From assembly GCF_003627755.1 (NCBI RefSeq), contig NZ_CP032695.1:1612001-1676000 (forward strand): a DNA stretch of 64,000 nucleotides, read 5' to 3'. Under the pieces are notes generated by a model, which was not told where the DNA came from, ran no database searches, and saw only the letters and a list, made by a program, of their open reading frames with translations. Below, one piece after another: positions 35,176 through 43,873 of this stretch. Positions within the stretch are counted from its first letter, which is position 1. The number at the start of each line of letters is the position of its first letter. The position numbers and the translations under genes were made by a program. This DNA is from Rhizobium jaguaris. Its GTDB lineage: Bacteria > Pseudomonadota > Alphaproteobacteria > Rhizobiales > Rhizobiaceae.

Positions 35176-36855
35176 ATGAAGGCGAACGGCATCAGCGGTG
35201 CGGCACCGGCAGCGTGGCTCGCGACATTGGGCCTCGTGCTGGTGGTGGCGGTGCCGTTCGCAGCCATCGTCCTGCAGGCGATTTTCCCTCAGATCGGGCA
35301 GGGCTCCTTTGCGGCGCCCTTCTCGCAATTCTACACGGCGCTCGGCGACAGCGCATTGCTGGCGATGAGCCGCAACACGCTGATCCTCGGTTTCAGCGTC
35401 GTTCTTTTGTCCGCACTGCTGGCTGTGCCACTTGGCGTGTGCCGGGCGCTTTATAAAGTACCCTTTGCCGCCTTTTGGGACGTGGTCCTGCTCGTCCCCT
35501 TCATGATCCCGCCCTACATTGCCACGCTCGGCTGGATCATGACCCTGCAACCGCGCGGCTATCTGCAGCAGTTGGCCGGCTTCAACATGGCGCCGGTGTT
35601 GTTTTCACTCTTCGGCATGACGTTCGTCATGGCGATGAACACTTTTCCGGTCGTCTATTTTGCCGTGTCGCGCACGGTCGAAGCGGTCGGCTCGCGTTAT
35701 GCCGATATTGGTCGCGTCTTCGGCGCTTCGCCGGCGCGCGCGTTTTGGCGCATCACCCTGCCGCTCTCGGCTCCTGGCCTTGCGGGCAGCCTGATGCTCG
35801 TCTTCGCAGCCGCGATCGAGGAATACGGTACGCCGGCCGCCCTTGGCGGGCGCACGAAATTTCAGGTGCTGGTCACCGGCATCGACCTGCGCGTCTCCGA
35901 TTGGCCGATCGACCTGCCGGGCGCGGCAATCCTGTCGATCGTGCTGGTTGCCATGTCGCTCATAACCTTCCTGCTGCAGCGCTGGATTCTGGCTCGGCGC
36001 TCCTATGAGACCACGGGCGGCAAGCCGCAAAACAAGGACAAGCGGCCACTCGGGGCGCTTAACATTCCCGTTCTTATCGCCTTCGCCGTCGTCGCCTTTC
36101 TCGCGACCGGCGTTCCGCTGCTCGCGATTCTCGCCACCGCTTCGTCCAAGACGATTTCCGGCGGGCTAACGCTCGGCAATCTCGGCTTCAACAATTTCCT
36201 CGCTGTCTTCAAGGACAGCGCCGGCGCACTGCAGGCGCTTGGAAACAGCATAGCGCTCGGCGTCGGAACCGCTCTTCTGACCGGCCTGATCGGTGTGCTG
36301 GCCGCCTATACCACCGTCAAGACGCGCTATCGTGGCCGCATGCTGCTCGACATCATGACGATCCTGCCAAATGCGCTGCCGGGCATCGTTGTCGCCGTTG
36401 GCCTGATCCTGGCCTGGAATATGCCGGGCTTGCCGTTCACGCCGTACAATACCGGACTCATCCTGCTGCTTGCCTATTGCTGTCTGCTGCTGCCGCAGCC
36501 GGTGCGCTACACGACGGCCGCTTTCCAGCAGATCGGCGACAATCTCGAGGCGGCGGCACGCGTTTGCGGCGCCAGCAGCTTCACCGCTTTCCGCCGCATC
36601 ATGCTGCCTTTGGTTTTCCCCAGTCTGGCCGCATCTATGTTGCTCGTCTTTGCTGTGGCCTCGCGCGAACTCGTCGCCTCCGTCGTTGTCGCGCCCGTCG
36701 GCATGCAGACGATCGCAACCTTCATCTGGCGGCAGTTCGAGCAGGGATCGATCGGCCTCGGCATGGCGATGGCCTTCATTACCATCGTCATCACCACGTT
36801 GCTGCCGCTCTGTGTCATCGGCCTGATGCGGCGCGTCAGCGTCATTCAGGACTGA
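35176..36855 (+). CDS. ABC importer permease, fused double domain (FbpB/AfuB type)
   Basis: A 559-residue permease with about twelve hydrophobic segments, the product of two fused permease domains. Each half has an EAA loop: RYADIGRVFGASPARAFWRI in the first and NLEAAARVCGASSFTAFRRI in the second. AGG precedes the ATG, and the gap to the binding-protein gene is 12 bases. It completes the AfuABC/FbpABC-type importer and ends 16 bases from a convergent gene. Confidence 0.9.
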   Translation: MKANGISGAAPAAWLATLGLVLVVAVPFAAIVLQAIFPQIGQGSFAAPFSQFYTALGDSALLAMSRNTLILGFSVVLLSALLAVPLGVCRALYKVPFAAFWDVVLLVPFMIPPYIATLGWIMTLQPRGYLQQLAGFNMAPVLFSLFGMTFVMAMNTFPVVYFAVSRTVEAVGSRYADIGRVFGASPARAFWRITLPLSAPGLAGSLMLVFAAAIEEYGTPAALGGRTKFQVLVTGIDLRVSDWPIDLPGAAILSIVLVAMSLITFLLQRWILARRSYETTGGKPQNKDKRPLGALNIPVLIAFAVVAFLATGVPLLAILATASSKTISGGLTLGNLGFNNFLAVFKDSAGALQALGNSIALGVGTALLTGLIGVLAAYTTVKTRYRGRMLLDIMTILPNALPGIVVAVGLILAWNMPGLPFTPYNTGLILLLAYCCLLLPQPVRYTTAAFQQIGDNLEAAARVCGASSFTAFRRIMLPLVFPSLAASMLLVFAVASRELVASVVVAPVGMQTIATFIWRQFEQGSIGLGMAMAFITIVITTLLPLCVIGLMRRVSVIQD

Positions 36856-36871
36856 TCACAGCAGCGGTGGG

Positions 36872-37627
36872 TCACGACGAAAGCGGCGCAACCGGCTCAT
36901 GCGCAAAGCCCGCCGAATCCAGTGCCCTGCGGACAAGGCCGGACGCCTTGGCTTCGTTCATGAAGCCGGTCACGAACGCCAGGGCAGCGGGTTTGGCCTT
37001 TGCGACAGCGATCGCGATCCCCGTCTGCTGAAAGCCGCCGTCGAGAACGCGGGCGTCCGGAAAGCTGGGCAGGAGGGTATGGAAAGCATCGCGCGACAGG
37101 GCGAGAGCCTCCGCTTGTCCCGTCAATAGCAGATCGACCGCAACGGCGATCGATTCCTGCGCTGTCGGCACGGTTTTCGTAAGGCTGCGCGTGGAAGCGC
37201 GGATCGTCGTCGTATTGGCAATGCCGACGACGCGGATACCCTCGCGATCGACGTCGGTGAGCGTCCTGATACCGGACACGCCCGTGACGAGATAGGTGCT
37301 TTCGAGCACGTAATAGGCCGGACCGAAGGCCACTCTTTTGCGGCGTTCCTCATCGACCGGCATGAAGGTGACATCGATCGCGCCTTTCTCCAGCGCTTCG
37401 GTGCAAGCGCCGGAGTTCATGAAGACGATGATGTCCAAGGATGCGCCAAGCTGAGACGCCAACGTCTCCGCCAAATCGACGGTCACCCCCCTGACCTCCT
37501 CACCGTCGCGCATAGCAAAAAGCACAGACGGGGCAGGGGCGGAGATGATCCCGACCCTGAGTTTTCCGGTCGGGGTGAGCTCCCCAAATGCGGCGTCGCG
37601 ATCAAGCGGCAGGTGTGCATTGTCCAT
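36872..37627 (-). CDS. Solute-binding (family 3) domain protein without signal peptide
   Basis: A 251-residue type II periplasmic-binding-protein fold. After a short polar N-terminus it begins GKLRVGIISAPAPSVLFAMRDG, typical of amino-acid binding proteins (SBP_bac_3), with DVTFMPVDEERRKRVAFGPAY, the ligand-domain motif. No signal peptide or lipobox is visible from the ATG at 37627, nor from the alternative ATG at 37639, so it appears cytoplasmic. It is the last gene of the long minus-strand operon. It may sense or buffer an amino-acid-like product rather than transport it. Confidence 0.75.
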   Translation of the reverse strand: MDNAHLPLDRDAAFGELTPTGKLRVGIISAPAPSVLFAMRDGEEVRGVTVDLAETLASQLGASLDIIVFMNSGACTEALEKGAIDVTFMPVDEERRKRVAFGPAYYVLESTYLVTGVSGIRTLTDVDREGIRVVGIANTTTIRASTRSLTKTVPTAQESIAVAVDLLLTGQAEALALSRDAFHTLLPSFPDARVLDGGFQQTGIAIAVAKAKPAALAFVTGFMNEAKASGLVRRALDSAGFAHEPVAPLSS

Positions 37628-37656
37628 GGCTTCACACATCAAATCCGACCGCTGTA

Positions 37657-38586
37657 TCAAGCCGAAACCGGTGTGCCAACACCGATAAGAGCCTCGCCCT
37701 GGTTCACCGCCAGGCTCGTCAGCCGGTAAAGGACGAAACCCACCTTTTCCGATTGAATTCTTGCGAGAACTTCTCCGAATACATTCTTGATTTCGCCCAG
37801 CAATTCGCCAACACCAACGGTCTCGGTGAGATCCTTGCGAGGATACCAGAGGCCGGTGACCGGCGCGGTCGGCACCCACATGGTCACCACCTTGGTTGCC
37901 TCAGCGGTTTTCTTCGGCGCATCCGCCACCATGCCGAGATGCTGCATCACCCGGCGGACACCGTCCGTGAGCTGCGTCACGGTCGCTTCACCCCAAAGGC
38001 CGTTGCCGCTGACTTCCGGCAGGATGCTCGGGATGCCGAGCTTGCCAGAAGCATCGACCGTGTAACCAGCGCCGCCGGCTGCGACCAGCACGGGTATGCC
38101 AAAGGCGGCTGCCATTGCCTGGGATTTTTCCGATCCGGCCGGGAAGATCGTGAACGGTTCCAGACCCTCGTCCAGATCGCCGCCATGCATGTCGAGATAG
38201 GCGTCGACTTGCGGATAGACCCTCGTCACCAGCCAGCTCGCCAACCGCTCGCTGGTCGAACCCTCCGGATTGCCGGGGAACATGCGGTTCAGGTTCTTAC
38301 CGTCCTGCGGCATGATGTAGATGTTGCGCTTGTGGAATCCCTGGACGTTGAGGATCGGCAAGATCACCAATGTTCCCTTGATCTCCTCCGGCTTGATCTG
38401 CATTATCCGCACCGCCGCCTCGACCGAGCAGAATTCCGACCCATGCACGCCGGCCGTGATCAAAAGCGTTGGGCCAGGTTCCGCGCTCTCGATGATCGCG
38501 AAAGGGATCGCGGTTTCGTCGATCGGAGTGACATGGCCGAACTCGACGCGGGCTTTTCTCGTATGAAGAGCGGGCAAATTATCCAT
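37657..38586 (-). CDS. Succinylglutamate desuccinylase/aspartoacylase-family deacylase
   Basis: A 309-residue zinc hydrolase of the AstE/AspA family (M14-like fold). Zinc ligands are H48 and E51 (GVHGSE) and H134 (DMHGGD). NLNRMFPGNPEGS carries the substrate-binding Asn-Arg. It would remove an acyl group from an N-acyl amino acid. AGAGGA precedes the ATG at 38586. A structured spacer separates it from the carboxypeptidase gene. The exact substrate is unknown; two metallo-deacylases in one operon suggest a conjugated amino acid. Confidence 0.85.
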   Translation of the reverse strand: MDNLPALHTRKARVEFGHVTPIDETAIPFAIIESAEPGPTLLITAGVHGSEFCSVEAAVRIMQIKPEEIKGTLVILPILNVQGFHKRNIYIMPQDGKNLNRMFPGNPEGSTSERLASWLVTRVYPQVDAYLDMHGGDLDEGLEPFTIFPAGSEKSQAMAAAFGIPVLVAAGGAGYTVDASGKLGIPSILPEVSGNGLWGEATVTQLTDGVRRVMQHLGMVADAPKKTAEATKVVTMWVPTAPVTGLWYPRKDLTETVGVGELLGEIKNVFGEVLARIQSEKVGFVLYRLTSLAVNQGEALIGVGTPVSA

Positions 38587-38624
38587 GGCGCTACATCCTC
38601 TCAAAATGTCTGTGGGATTTATAT

Positions 38625-38671
38625 CTGACGTGGCAAAGACCGCACGGAAAACGTGCGAGAGATTGCGTCAG
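38625..38671 (-). other. Intercistronic nested stem-loop
   Basis: An inner 6-bp stem (38641-38646 with 38652-38657) lies within an outer 6-bp stem (38625-38630 with 38666-38671), between the carboxypeptidase and deacylase genes. It may process or attenuate the operon message. Confidence 0.4.
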
Positions 38672-38708
38672 GATAAGCACCCTCTTGCAGTGACGACAAG
38701 ACCGAACC

Positions 38709-40454
38709 TCATGCCGCCGGAAAATCGGTGCTCTCGGCCAGCCGCCTGTAGGCTTCGACTGCGTAGAGCACGGTCCGCATCTGCGCCTCGTGGCAATCGA
38801 TGAAGGTCTGGTCATAGACCGTCTCGTCCGTCGCCTCGGTAATGATCGTCAGCGGCGCCTGATAGAGTGAGCCGACCTGCTTCAATACGGGGATGCCGTA
38901 GCGCACCTCGAACGGCGCGTTCGGCATATGTTGCCGGACACAATCGATCTGCTTGGCGTTGAAGTCGACAAGGGCCTTGTCCTCTGCAAGCCGTCGTGCC
39001 ACCTCGTCGAGCAACGTTTCACCGATCGCTTCCCAGCCGGGATGCGTGCAGATGATCAGGAAAAAGCCCTTCGGGATGGTCCAGAGCTCGAAACCACGCG
39101 GCAGGTAACCGGACATCGGCCGTGTCCATTCATGCGAAGGATAGCCATGCAGGTTAAGATGAAGCTTGGCGGAAGACAGTGTCAGGGCCGCTGTCCGAGC
39201 GTCACGCTCATAGGCGGGGGCGGGGACGGTGAAAGAAAGATCGTCGCCAAAGGCCGTATAGCGGGCGGCGTGATGCATGTGGAACGGGTTTTCGACGATC
39301 AGCCTCTGATGCAGCTCATAGCCGTCGACATTCTCGACGGGGACGATGGCGAAATGTGCATTGGGATCGCCGGCAAGCACCTGCGCAGCTCTCAGCGCGC
39401 CGACCGGACCGCTGGTCTCATTGGCGTGTTGGCCGGAAGAGATGAGGACGGCAGGGCCGGGGCCTTTATGATAACCCCCGAGCACATCGCGACCCTCGCG
39501 CGAAACGGCTTTGATTGGCTCGCCCTCGATCTTGGACAGCTCCCTTCGAATCTGGCCGATCTTAAGCGGCCGGCCGGCGGTTTCCATGGCGATGTCGGGA
39601 CCTGTCGTCTCTTCGTGCTCGCCGAAATCCTCGATGGTCATGACGATCCGCGGATTGGCCTTTGCAGCGCGGATATCCGGGACAACCTGGCCAGGTCTTG
39701 CTCCGCCACGGCCGGCCATGGCGCCCATTTCAGCATTCAGGCATTCCCGCACGGTGAAAAACAGGTCCTCATGCATGGCTTCGCGCAGGCTGATGCTTTC
39801 GCTGCAAAAATCCAGATCGAGATCGTTGGCCGGCAGGTCGACCGTGATGCGCAGCCGGTCGAAATATGGCTGCTGCCGCTCCCAATGATGATGCTTGACC
39901 GCATCGACGGCGGCGAGGAACAGGATCTCAAAATCCGTCTTCAGGCGCTGCCCGGCATCGGCAACACCGACAGCCCGCCGCCAGCCGCAGCAACGCAGCA
40001 CCGGCGTGCCCACATGATCGTCCTCGACGATATTCGGCGCGAAGACGGCATGCGTGCTCGTTTCACCTGCTTTCGTTACGAGCGTAACATCATAGACGAG
40101 ATCGAGATCATTGGCGTGGAAGGATATCTCGGCGTTACCAACGAGTGCGGCCAGCGGATAGGCCTCGATCAGGAAACGATGGGGATCGGCGGCGGCATGA
40201 ACAGGGTAGCCGACCTCGATCCGGGCAAGGGAAGAAATATCGACCTCTTCCAGGAAGAAATAGACCAATGGCTTGTAGGCACTGCGGATACGCGCCTTGA
40301 TGCCGGCCGTGGCAAGCTTTGCTTCCGCTGCCTTGCGTGAGGGGCCGTCGTCGAACAGCCAGGCCTCGACCGCCTGGCTCGGTGGACTGGAAAGCAGCAG
40401 GGAGACCAGGGCGTCGAGCGTGCGCGGAACATCGAGATTGAGAATGGTAGTCAT
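38709..40454 (-). CDS. M14-family zinc carboxypeptidase-like protein with N-terminal extension
   Basis: A 581-residue protein. The C-terminal 250 residues form an M14 metallopeptidase domain: H343 and E346 (GQHANET), H436 (NLHGYPSHEW) and a catalytic E540 (IITEATDE). The first 320 residues are a separate domain I do not recognise, with no signal peptide, so it probably cleaves imported peptides in the cytoplasm. The ATG at 40454 overlaps the permease stop (ATGA). Linkage to a peptide importer supports breakdown of the imported compound. Confidence 0.82.
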   Translation of the reverse strand: MTTILNLDVPRTLDALVSLLLSSPPSQAVEAWLFDDGPSRKAAEAKLATAGIKARIRSAYKPLVYFFLEEVDISSLARIEVGYPVHAAADPHRFLIEAYPLAALVGNAEISFHANDLDLVYDVTLVTKAGETSTHAVFAPNIVEDDHVGTPVLRCCGWRRAVGVADAGQRLKTDFEILFLAAVDAVKHHHWERQQPYFDRLRITVDLPANDLDLDFCSESISLREAMHEDLFFTVRECLNAEMGAMAGRGGARPGQVVPDIRAAKANPRIVMTIEDFGEHEETTGPDIAMETAGRPLKIGQIRRELSKIEGEPIKAVSREGRDVLGGYHKGPGPAVLISSGQHANETSGPVGALRAAQVLAGDPNAHFAIVPVENVDGYELHQRLIVENPFHMHHAARYTAFGDDLSFTVPAPAYERDARTAALTLSSAKLHLNLHGYPSHEWTRPMSGYLPRGFELWTIPKGFFLIICTHPGWEAIGETLLDEVARRLAEDKALVDFNAKQIDCVRQHMPNAPFEVRYGIPVLKQVGSLYQAPLTIITEATDETVYDQTFIDCHEAQMRTVLYAVEAYRRLAESTDFPAA

Positions 40455-41308
40455 TTTTCCCTCGTGGGATCGAGATAGTCGCGAAGCCAGTCGCCGAGCA
40501 GATTGAGCCCGAGGACGGTGAACATGATGGCGAAGCCCGGAAAGACACTGACCCACCAGGCCGACTGCACATAGGTGCGGCCATCGGCCAGCATACCGCC
40601 CCAGCTCGGAATCGTCGCATCGACGCCAAGGCCGACGAAAGTCAGGCTACTTTCGAGCAGGATGTTGTTGGCGACGTTGAGCGTCATAAGCACGATCACC
40701 GGGCCGATAATATTCGGCAGAATATGCTTGAAGATGATCCGGCCCTTGCCGGCGCCGATGGCCCGTGCCGACTGGATGAATTCCCGATCGCGCAGCGACA
40801 GGACCTGACCGCGCACCAGACGAGCATATTGCACCCATTGGGCGATGATCATCAGCGATATCAGAACGGAAAGACCGGGGCCGACGATGGCGATGAAGGT
40901 CAGCGCCATCAGCATGAACGGCATGGCAAGCTGAACGTCGGCGATACGCATGAGGATCATGTCGGCGACACCGCGGAAATAACCTGCGATCAACCCCGCT
41001 GTCGTCCCGACGATCGTGGCGCCGCCGACCGACAATAGACCGACGATCAGCGATATCTTGCCGCCGGCGGCTATGCGGGCGAGCACATCGCGGCCAAGCG
41101 GATCGGTGCCAAGAATATGCTTTAAGCTGACGAAGGGCGGCAGCAGGCGAGCGCGCAGATCCATCATATCGGCGCTGCCACGGAAGATCGCGTCGGAGAA
41201 GACGACGAGCAGGACCATGCCGGCGGTGAAGATGACACCGAGGATCAGTTCCAGCGGCGTATGGCGAAAGAAGGTGATGCGTTTTGCGGAAGAGACGGCC
41301 ATAGGCAT
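40451..41308 (-). CDS. ABC importer permease, DppC type
   Basis: A 285-residue permease with HILGTDPLGRDVLARI, about six hydrophobic segments and an EAA loop (FIQSARAIGAGKGRII). The start is tightly packed against the preceding gene: the ATG at 41308 shares a base with its TGA. A GTG at 41311 or an ATG at 41302 are alternatives. It lacks the long periplasmic insert seen in the DppC proteins at 1-954 and 13286-14461, so this importer belongs to the standard dipeptide class. Confidence 0.92.
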   Translation of the reverse strand: MPMAVSSAKRITFFRHTPLELILGVIFTAGMVLLVVFSDAIFRGSADMMDLRARLLPPFVSLKHILGTDPLGRDVLARIAAGGKISLIVGLLSVGGATIVGTTAGLIAGYFRGVADMILMRIADVQLAMPFMLMALTFIAIVGPGLSVLISLMIIAQWVQYARLVRGQVLSLRDREFIQSARAIGAGKGRIIFKHILPNIIGPVIVLMTLNVANNILLESSLTFVGLGVDATIPSWGGMLADGRTYVQSAWWVSVFPGFAIMFTVLGLNLLGDWLRDYLDPTREK

Positions 41309-42231
41309 CACTTCCTTCCGATGCGGGGATCGATGATGCCGTAGGCGAGATCGATCGCAAGGTTGGTGAGCACGATCATCAGCGCCAGCACGGTGATCGT
41401 CCCCTGTAGCACCGGATAATCTCGCGCCGAAATCGCGTCGAAGGCGAGGCTGCCCATGCCCGGCCAGTTGAACACACGTTCGACAATGACGACGCCGCCG
41501 AGCAGGTCGCCGAACTGCAGGCCAACGAAGGTCAGCAGCGGGATAAGGCAGTTGCGAAGCGCATGCTTATAGAGCACGACGCGATCCTTCAGCCCCTTGG
41601 CGCGCGAGACGAGGATATATTGGGTCGAGAGCGTATCCAGCATCGCCGTGCGCACGATGCGAAGATTCACGGCGGAAAGGATGAGCGCCAGCGTCAGGCA
41701 GGGCAGGACGAGACCCTGATAGACGAGGAAGCCGCTCGACGGCAGCCACTCGAACTTGATCGAGAAGATCAGCACCAGCATGATCGCCAGCCAGAAATTC
41801 GGGAAGGAGAGGCCGATCAGCGAGAAGATGCGGATGATCTGATCCGACCAGGAGCCCGCCTTGACGGCAGCATGGATGCCGAGCGGGATCGAAATCAGAA
41901 AGGAAATGATCAGCGAAAGGAAAGAGAGCAGCAGGGTGGCGGGCAAGGCTTGCGCAATCATCGTCCAGACCGGCGTACCGCCGAAGAAACTCTTGCCGAA
42001 ATCACCCCTGATGACGCCGCCGATGAAATTCAGATATTGCATATGGAAAGGCTGATCGAGACCCAGACCAGCGCGGATGCGCTGCAGATCCGCTTCGCTG
42101 ATGGCGCCGCCGCCGCTCACAAGCATGGCCGTAGGGTCGCCAGAGAGGCGGATCGCATAGGAGACGAGCAGCGTGACGACGATCACGACGAACAGCGCCT
42201 GAAACAGACGTTTCAAGATATAGATTGGCAT
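41308..42231 (-). CDS. ABC importer permease, DppB type
   Basis: A 307-residue permease beginning MPIYILKRLFQALFVVIVVTLL, the usual DppB first helix, with six hydrophobic segments and an EAA loop (YILVSRAKGLKDRVVL). It follows the binding-protein gene after a strong hairpin, an arrangement that usually lets binding protein be made in excess over permease. Confidence 0.92.
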   Translation of the reverse strand: MPIYILKRLFQALFVVIVVTLLVSYAIRLSGDPTAMLVSGGGAISEADLQRIRAGLGLDQPFHMQYLNFIGGVIRGDFGKSFFGGTPVWTMIAQALPATLLLSFLSLIISFLISIPLGIHAAVKAGSWSDQIIRIFSLIGLSFPNFWLAIMLVLIFSIKFEWLPSSGFLVYQGLVLPCLTLALILSAVNLRIVRTAMLDTLSTQYILVSRAKGLKDRVVLYKHALRNCLIPLLTFVGLQFGDLLGGVVIVERVFNWPGMGSLAFDAISARDYPVLQGTITVLALMIVLTNLAIDLAYGIIDPRIGRK

Positions 42232-42251
42232 GATTGGCCTCTGCTGAAACG

Positions 42252-42281
42252 ATGACTGCCCACCAATTGGCGGGCAGTCAT
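42252..42281 (-). other. Intercistronic stem-loop after the binding-protein gene
   Basis: A perfect 10-bp stem (42252-42261 with 42272-42281) closes a 10-base loop containing CCAATTGG. It lies 13 bases after the binding-protein stop and before the permease start, the classic place for a partial terminator or 3' stabiliser. Confidence 0.6.
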
Positions 42282-42293
42282 GTCGGGTTCGAC

Positions 42294-43817
42294 TTATTCA
42301 ACAGTGGTATCGACGAAGCGGAAGCGGATATCCGGGGTCGGCGGCAGATTGTGAACACGCTTGTTGACGGCATAGAGCGTGTTGCTGTTATAGAGCGGAA
42401 TCTCATAAGCCTGATCGGCAGCATAGTCGGCGATCTGGTTCAGAATCTTCTTACGCTCATCGACATTGTAGGTGGCGCGTTGCGCCTCCAGCATCTGATC
42501 GAGCTTGGCATCCTTGATGTAGGGATTCCAGAATTGGCCGCTGTGATAAAGCAGATAGGCCGTGTTGTCGAAGTCGAAGGTCCAGCCGCCCCACTGATAC
42601 TGATAGAGCGGGCCGGTTTTACCGTGCGGTACCAGATCGGTGTAGTAGACGTTGGATTCGTAGGACTTCAGCGCGACATTGATGCCGACTGCTTGCAGAT
42701 AGGCGGCAACCGTCTGGGCCACTTCGCGGAAGGTCGCATTTGTGCCGATGAAGGACAATTCGACATTAGTGCCGGGCTTGACGCCGGCCTTGGCGAGCGC
42801 CGCCTTGGCGGCCGCCGGGTCGAAAGGCAGGGGCTTCAAGTTCGGATCGTAGCCGAAGGACAGCGAGCTCTGGAGACTGGCGATCGGCTTGGCATTGCCC
42901 TGCATGATCTGTTCAATGATTGCATCTCGGTCGATCGCCTCGATCATAGCCTTGCGAACGGCCGGGTCCTTGGTGAGGCCGTCGGCGCTGTTGAAGCGCA
43001 GCATGACCACATCGGGACCGGTGATGCTTTCCACTTCCAGTTTCGGATCGCCTTTGATCGTATCGATCAGGCTGATCGGCACCAGCGTCGCAATGTCGAT
43101 GCCGCCTGATTGCAGCTCGGACACCTGGGTCGCCGCTTCCGGAATGAAGCGATAGACGAGGCCGCTAAGCTTCGGTGCGCCGCCCCAATAATCGGGGTTG
43201 GCCTCAAGCGTCAGACTGACCTTCGGCTTATAGTCGACGAACTTGAACGCCCCCGTGCCGACCGGATGAAGGTTGAAATAGGTGTCACCTTTTTCCTGGA
43301 TATATTTCGGCGGCACGATCATCGCACCGTAGCCGGCGAGCTTGGTGATCAGCACCGGGTCCGGCGTCTTCAGGATGAAATCGACGGTGTAGTCGTCAAT
43401 GACATTGACCGAGCCGATCGAGGTGTAGTTCGCCTGTTGCGGTCCTTTGGCGCCTTCAGGACCAAGGAGCCGGTCGAACGTGAACTTGACCGCTGCAGCG
43501 TTGAAATCTTCGCCATCATGGAATTTCACGCCCTGACGCAGCGTGAAGCGGATGCGCTTGTTATCGTCCAGGAATTGCCAGCTGGTGGCAAGGCCCGGAT
43601 AGAGTTTCAGATCCGGGCCGCGCAGAACAAGGCCGTCATAGAGGTTGCTGCCGATGCGGCCCCAGGTGAGGGTGAACGTGTCGATCGGGTCCCAGCTGCC
43701 GTCGTCTGTTTCGAGAGCGACGGTCAAGGTGCCGGCGGCATGTGCGGCTGTAGTCGCGATCGGCAGAAGCGATAGGGCGGCGGCAAAAAGAAGATTGCGA
43801 TATCCTGTCAGTTTCAT
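42294..43817 (-). CDS. Periplasmic dipeptide/oligopeptide-binding protein (family 5)
   Basis: A 507-residue family 5 binding protein with a Sec signal (NLLFAAALSLLPIATTAAHAA). The mature start GTLTVALETDDGSWDPID and the block FTLRQGVKFHDGEDFNAAAVKF are standard for DppA-type proteins. Normal family length. It would capture the peptide or acylated amino acid processed by the deacylase and carboxypeptidase genes downstream. Confidence 0.92.
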   Translation of the reverse strand: MKLTGYRNLLFAAALSLLPIATTAAHAAGTLTVALETDDGSWDPIDTFTLTWGRIGSNLYDGLVLRGPDLKLYPGLATSWQFLDDNKRIRFTLRQGVKFHDGEDFNAAAVKFTFDRLLGPEGAKGPQQANYTSIGSVNVIDDYTVDFILKTPDPVLITKLAGYGAMIVPPKYIQEKGDTYFNLHPVGTGAFKFVDYKPKVSLTLEANPDYWGGAPKLSGLVYRFIPEAATQVSELQSGGIDIATLVPISLIDTIKGDPKLEVESITGPDVVMLRFNSADGLTKDPAVRKAMIEAIDRDAIIEQIMQGNAKPIASLQSSLSFGYDPNLKPLPFDPAAAKAALAKAGVKPGTNVELSFIGTNATFREVAQTVAAYLQAVGINVALKSYESNVYYTDLVPHGKTGPLYQYQWGGWTFDFDNTAYLLYHSGQFWNPYIKDAKLDQMLEAQRATYNVDERKKILNQIADYAADQAYEIPLYNSNTLYAVNKRVHNLPPTPDIRFRFVDTTVE

Positions 43818-43873
43818 TGTCTTATTCCCCTTGATATTTTTGTGGGCATGAAATTCGAGTAGGCGGTCTGTCC

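Noticed and set aside
38928..40340. 470-codon plus-strand frame
   Set aside because: Antisense shadow of the M14 carboxypeptidase gene, without protein-like motifs.
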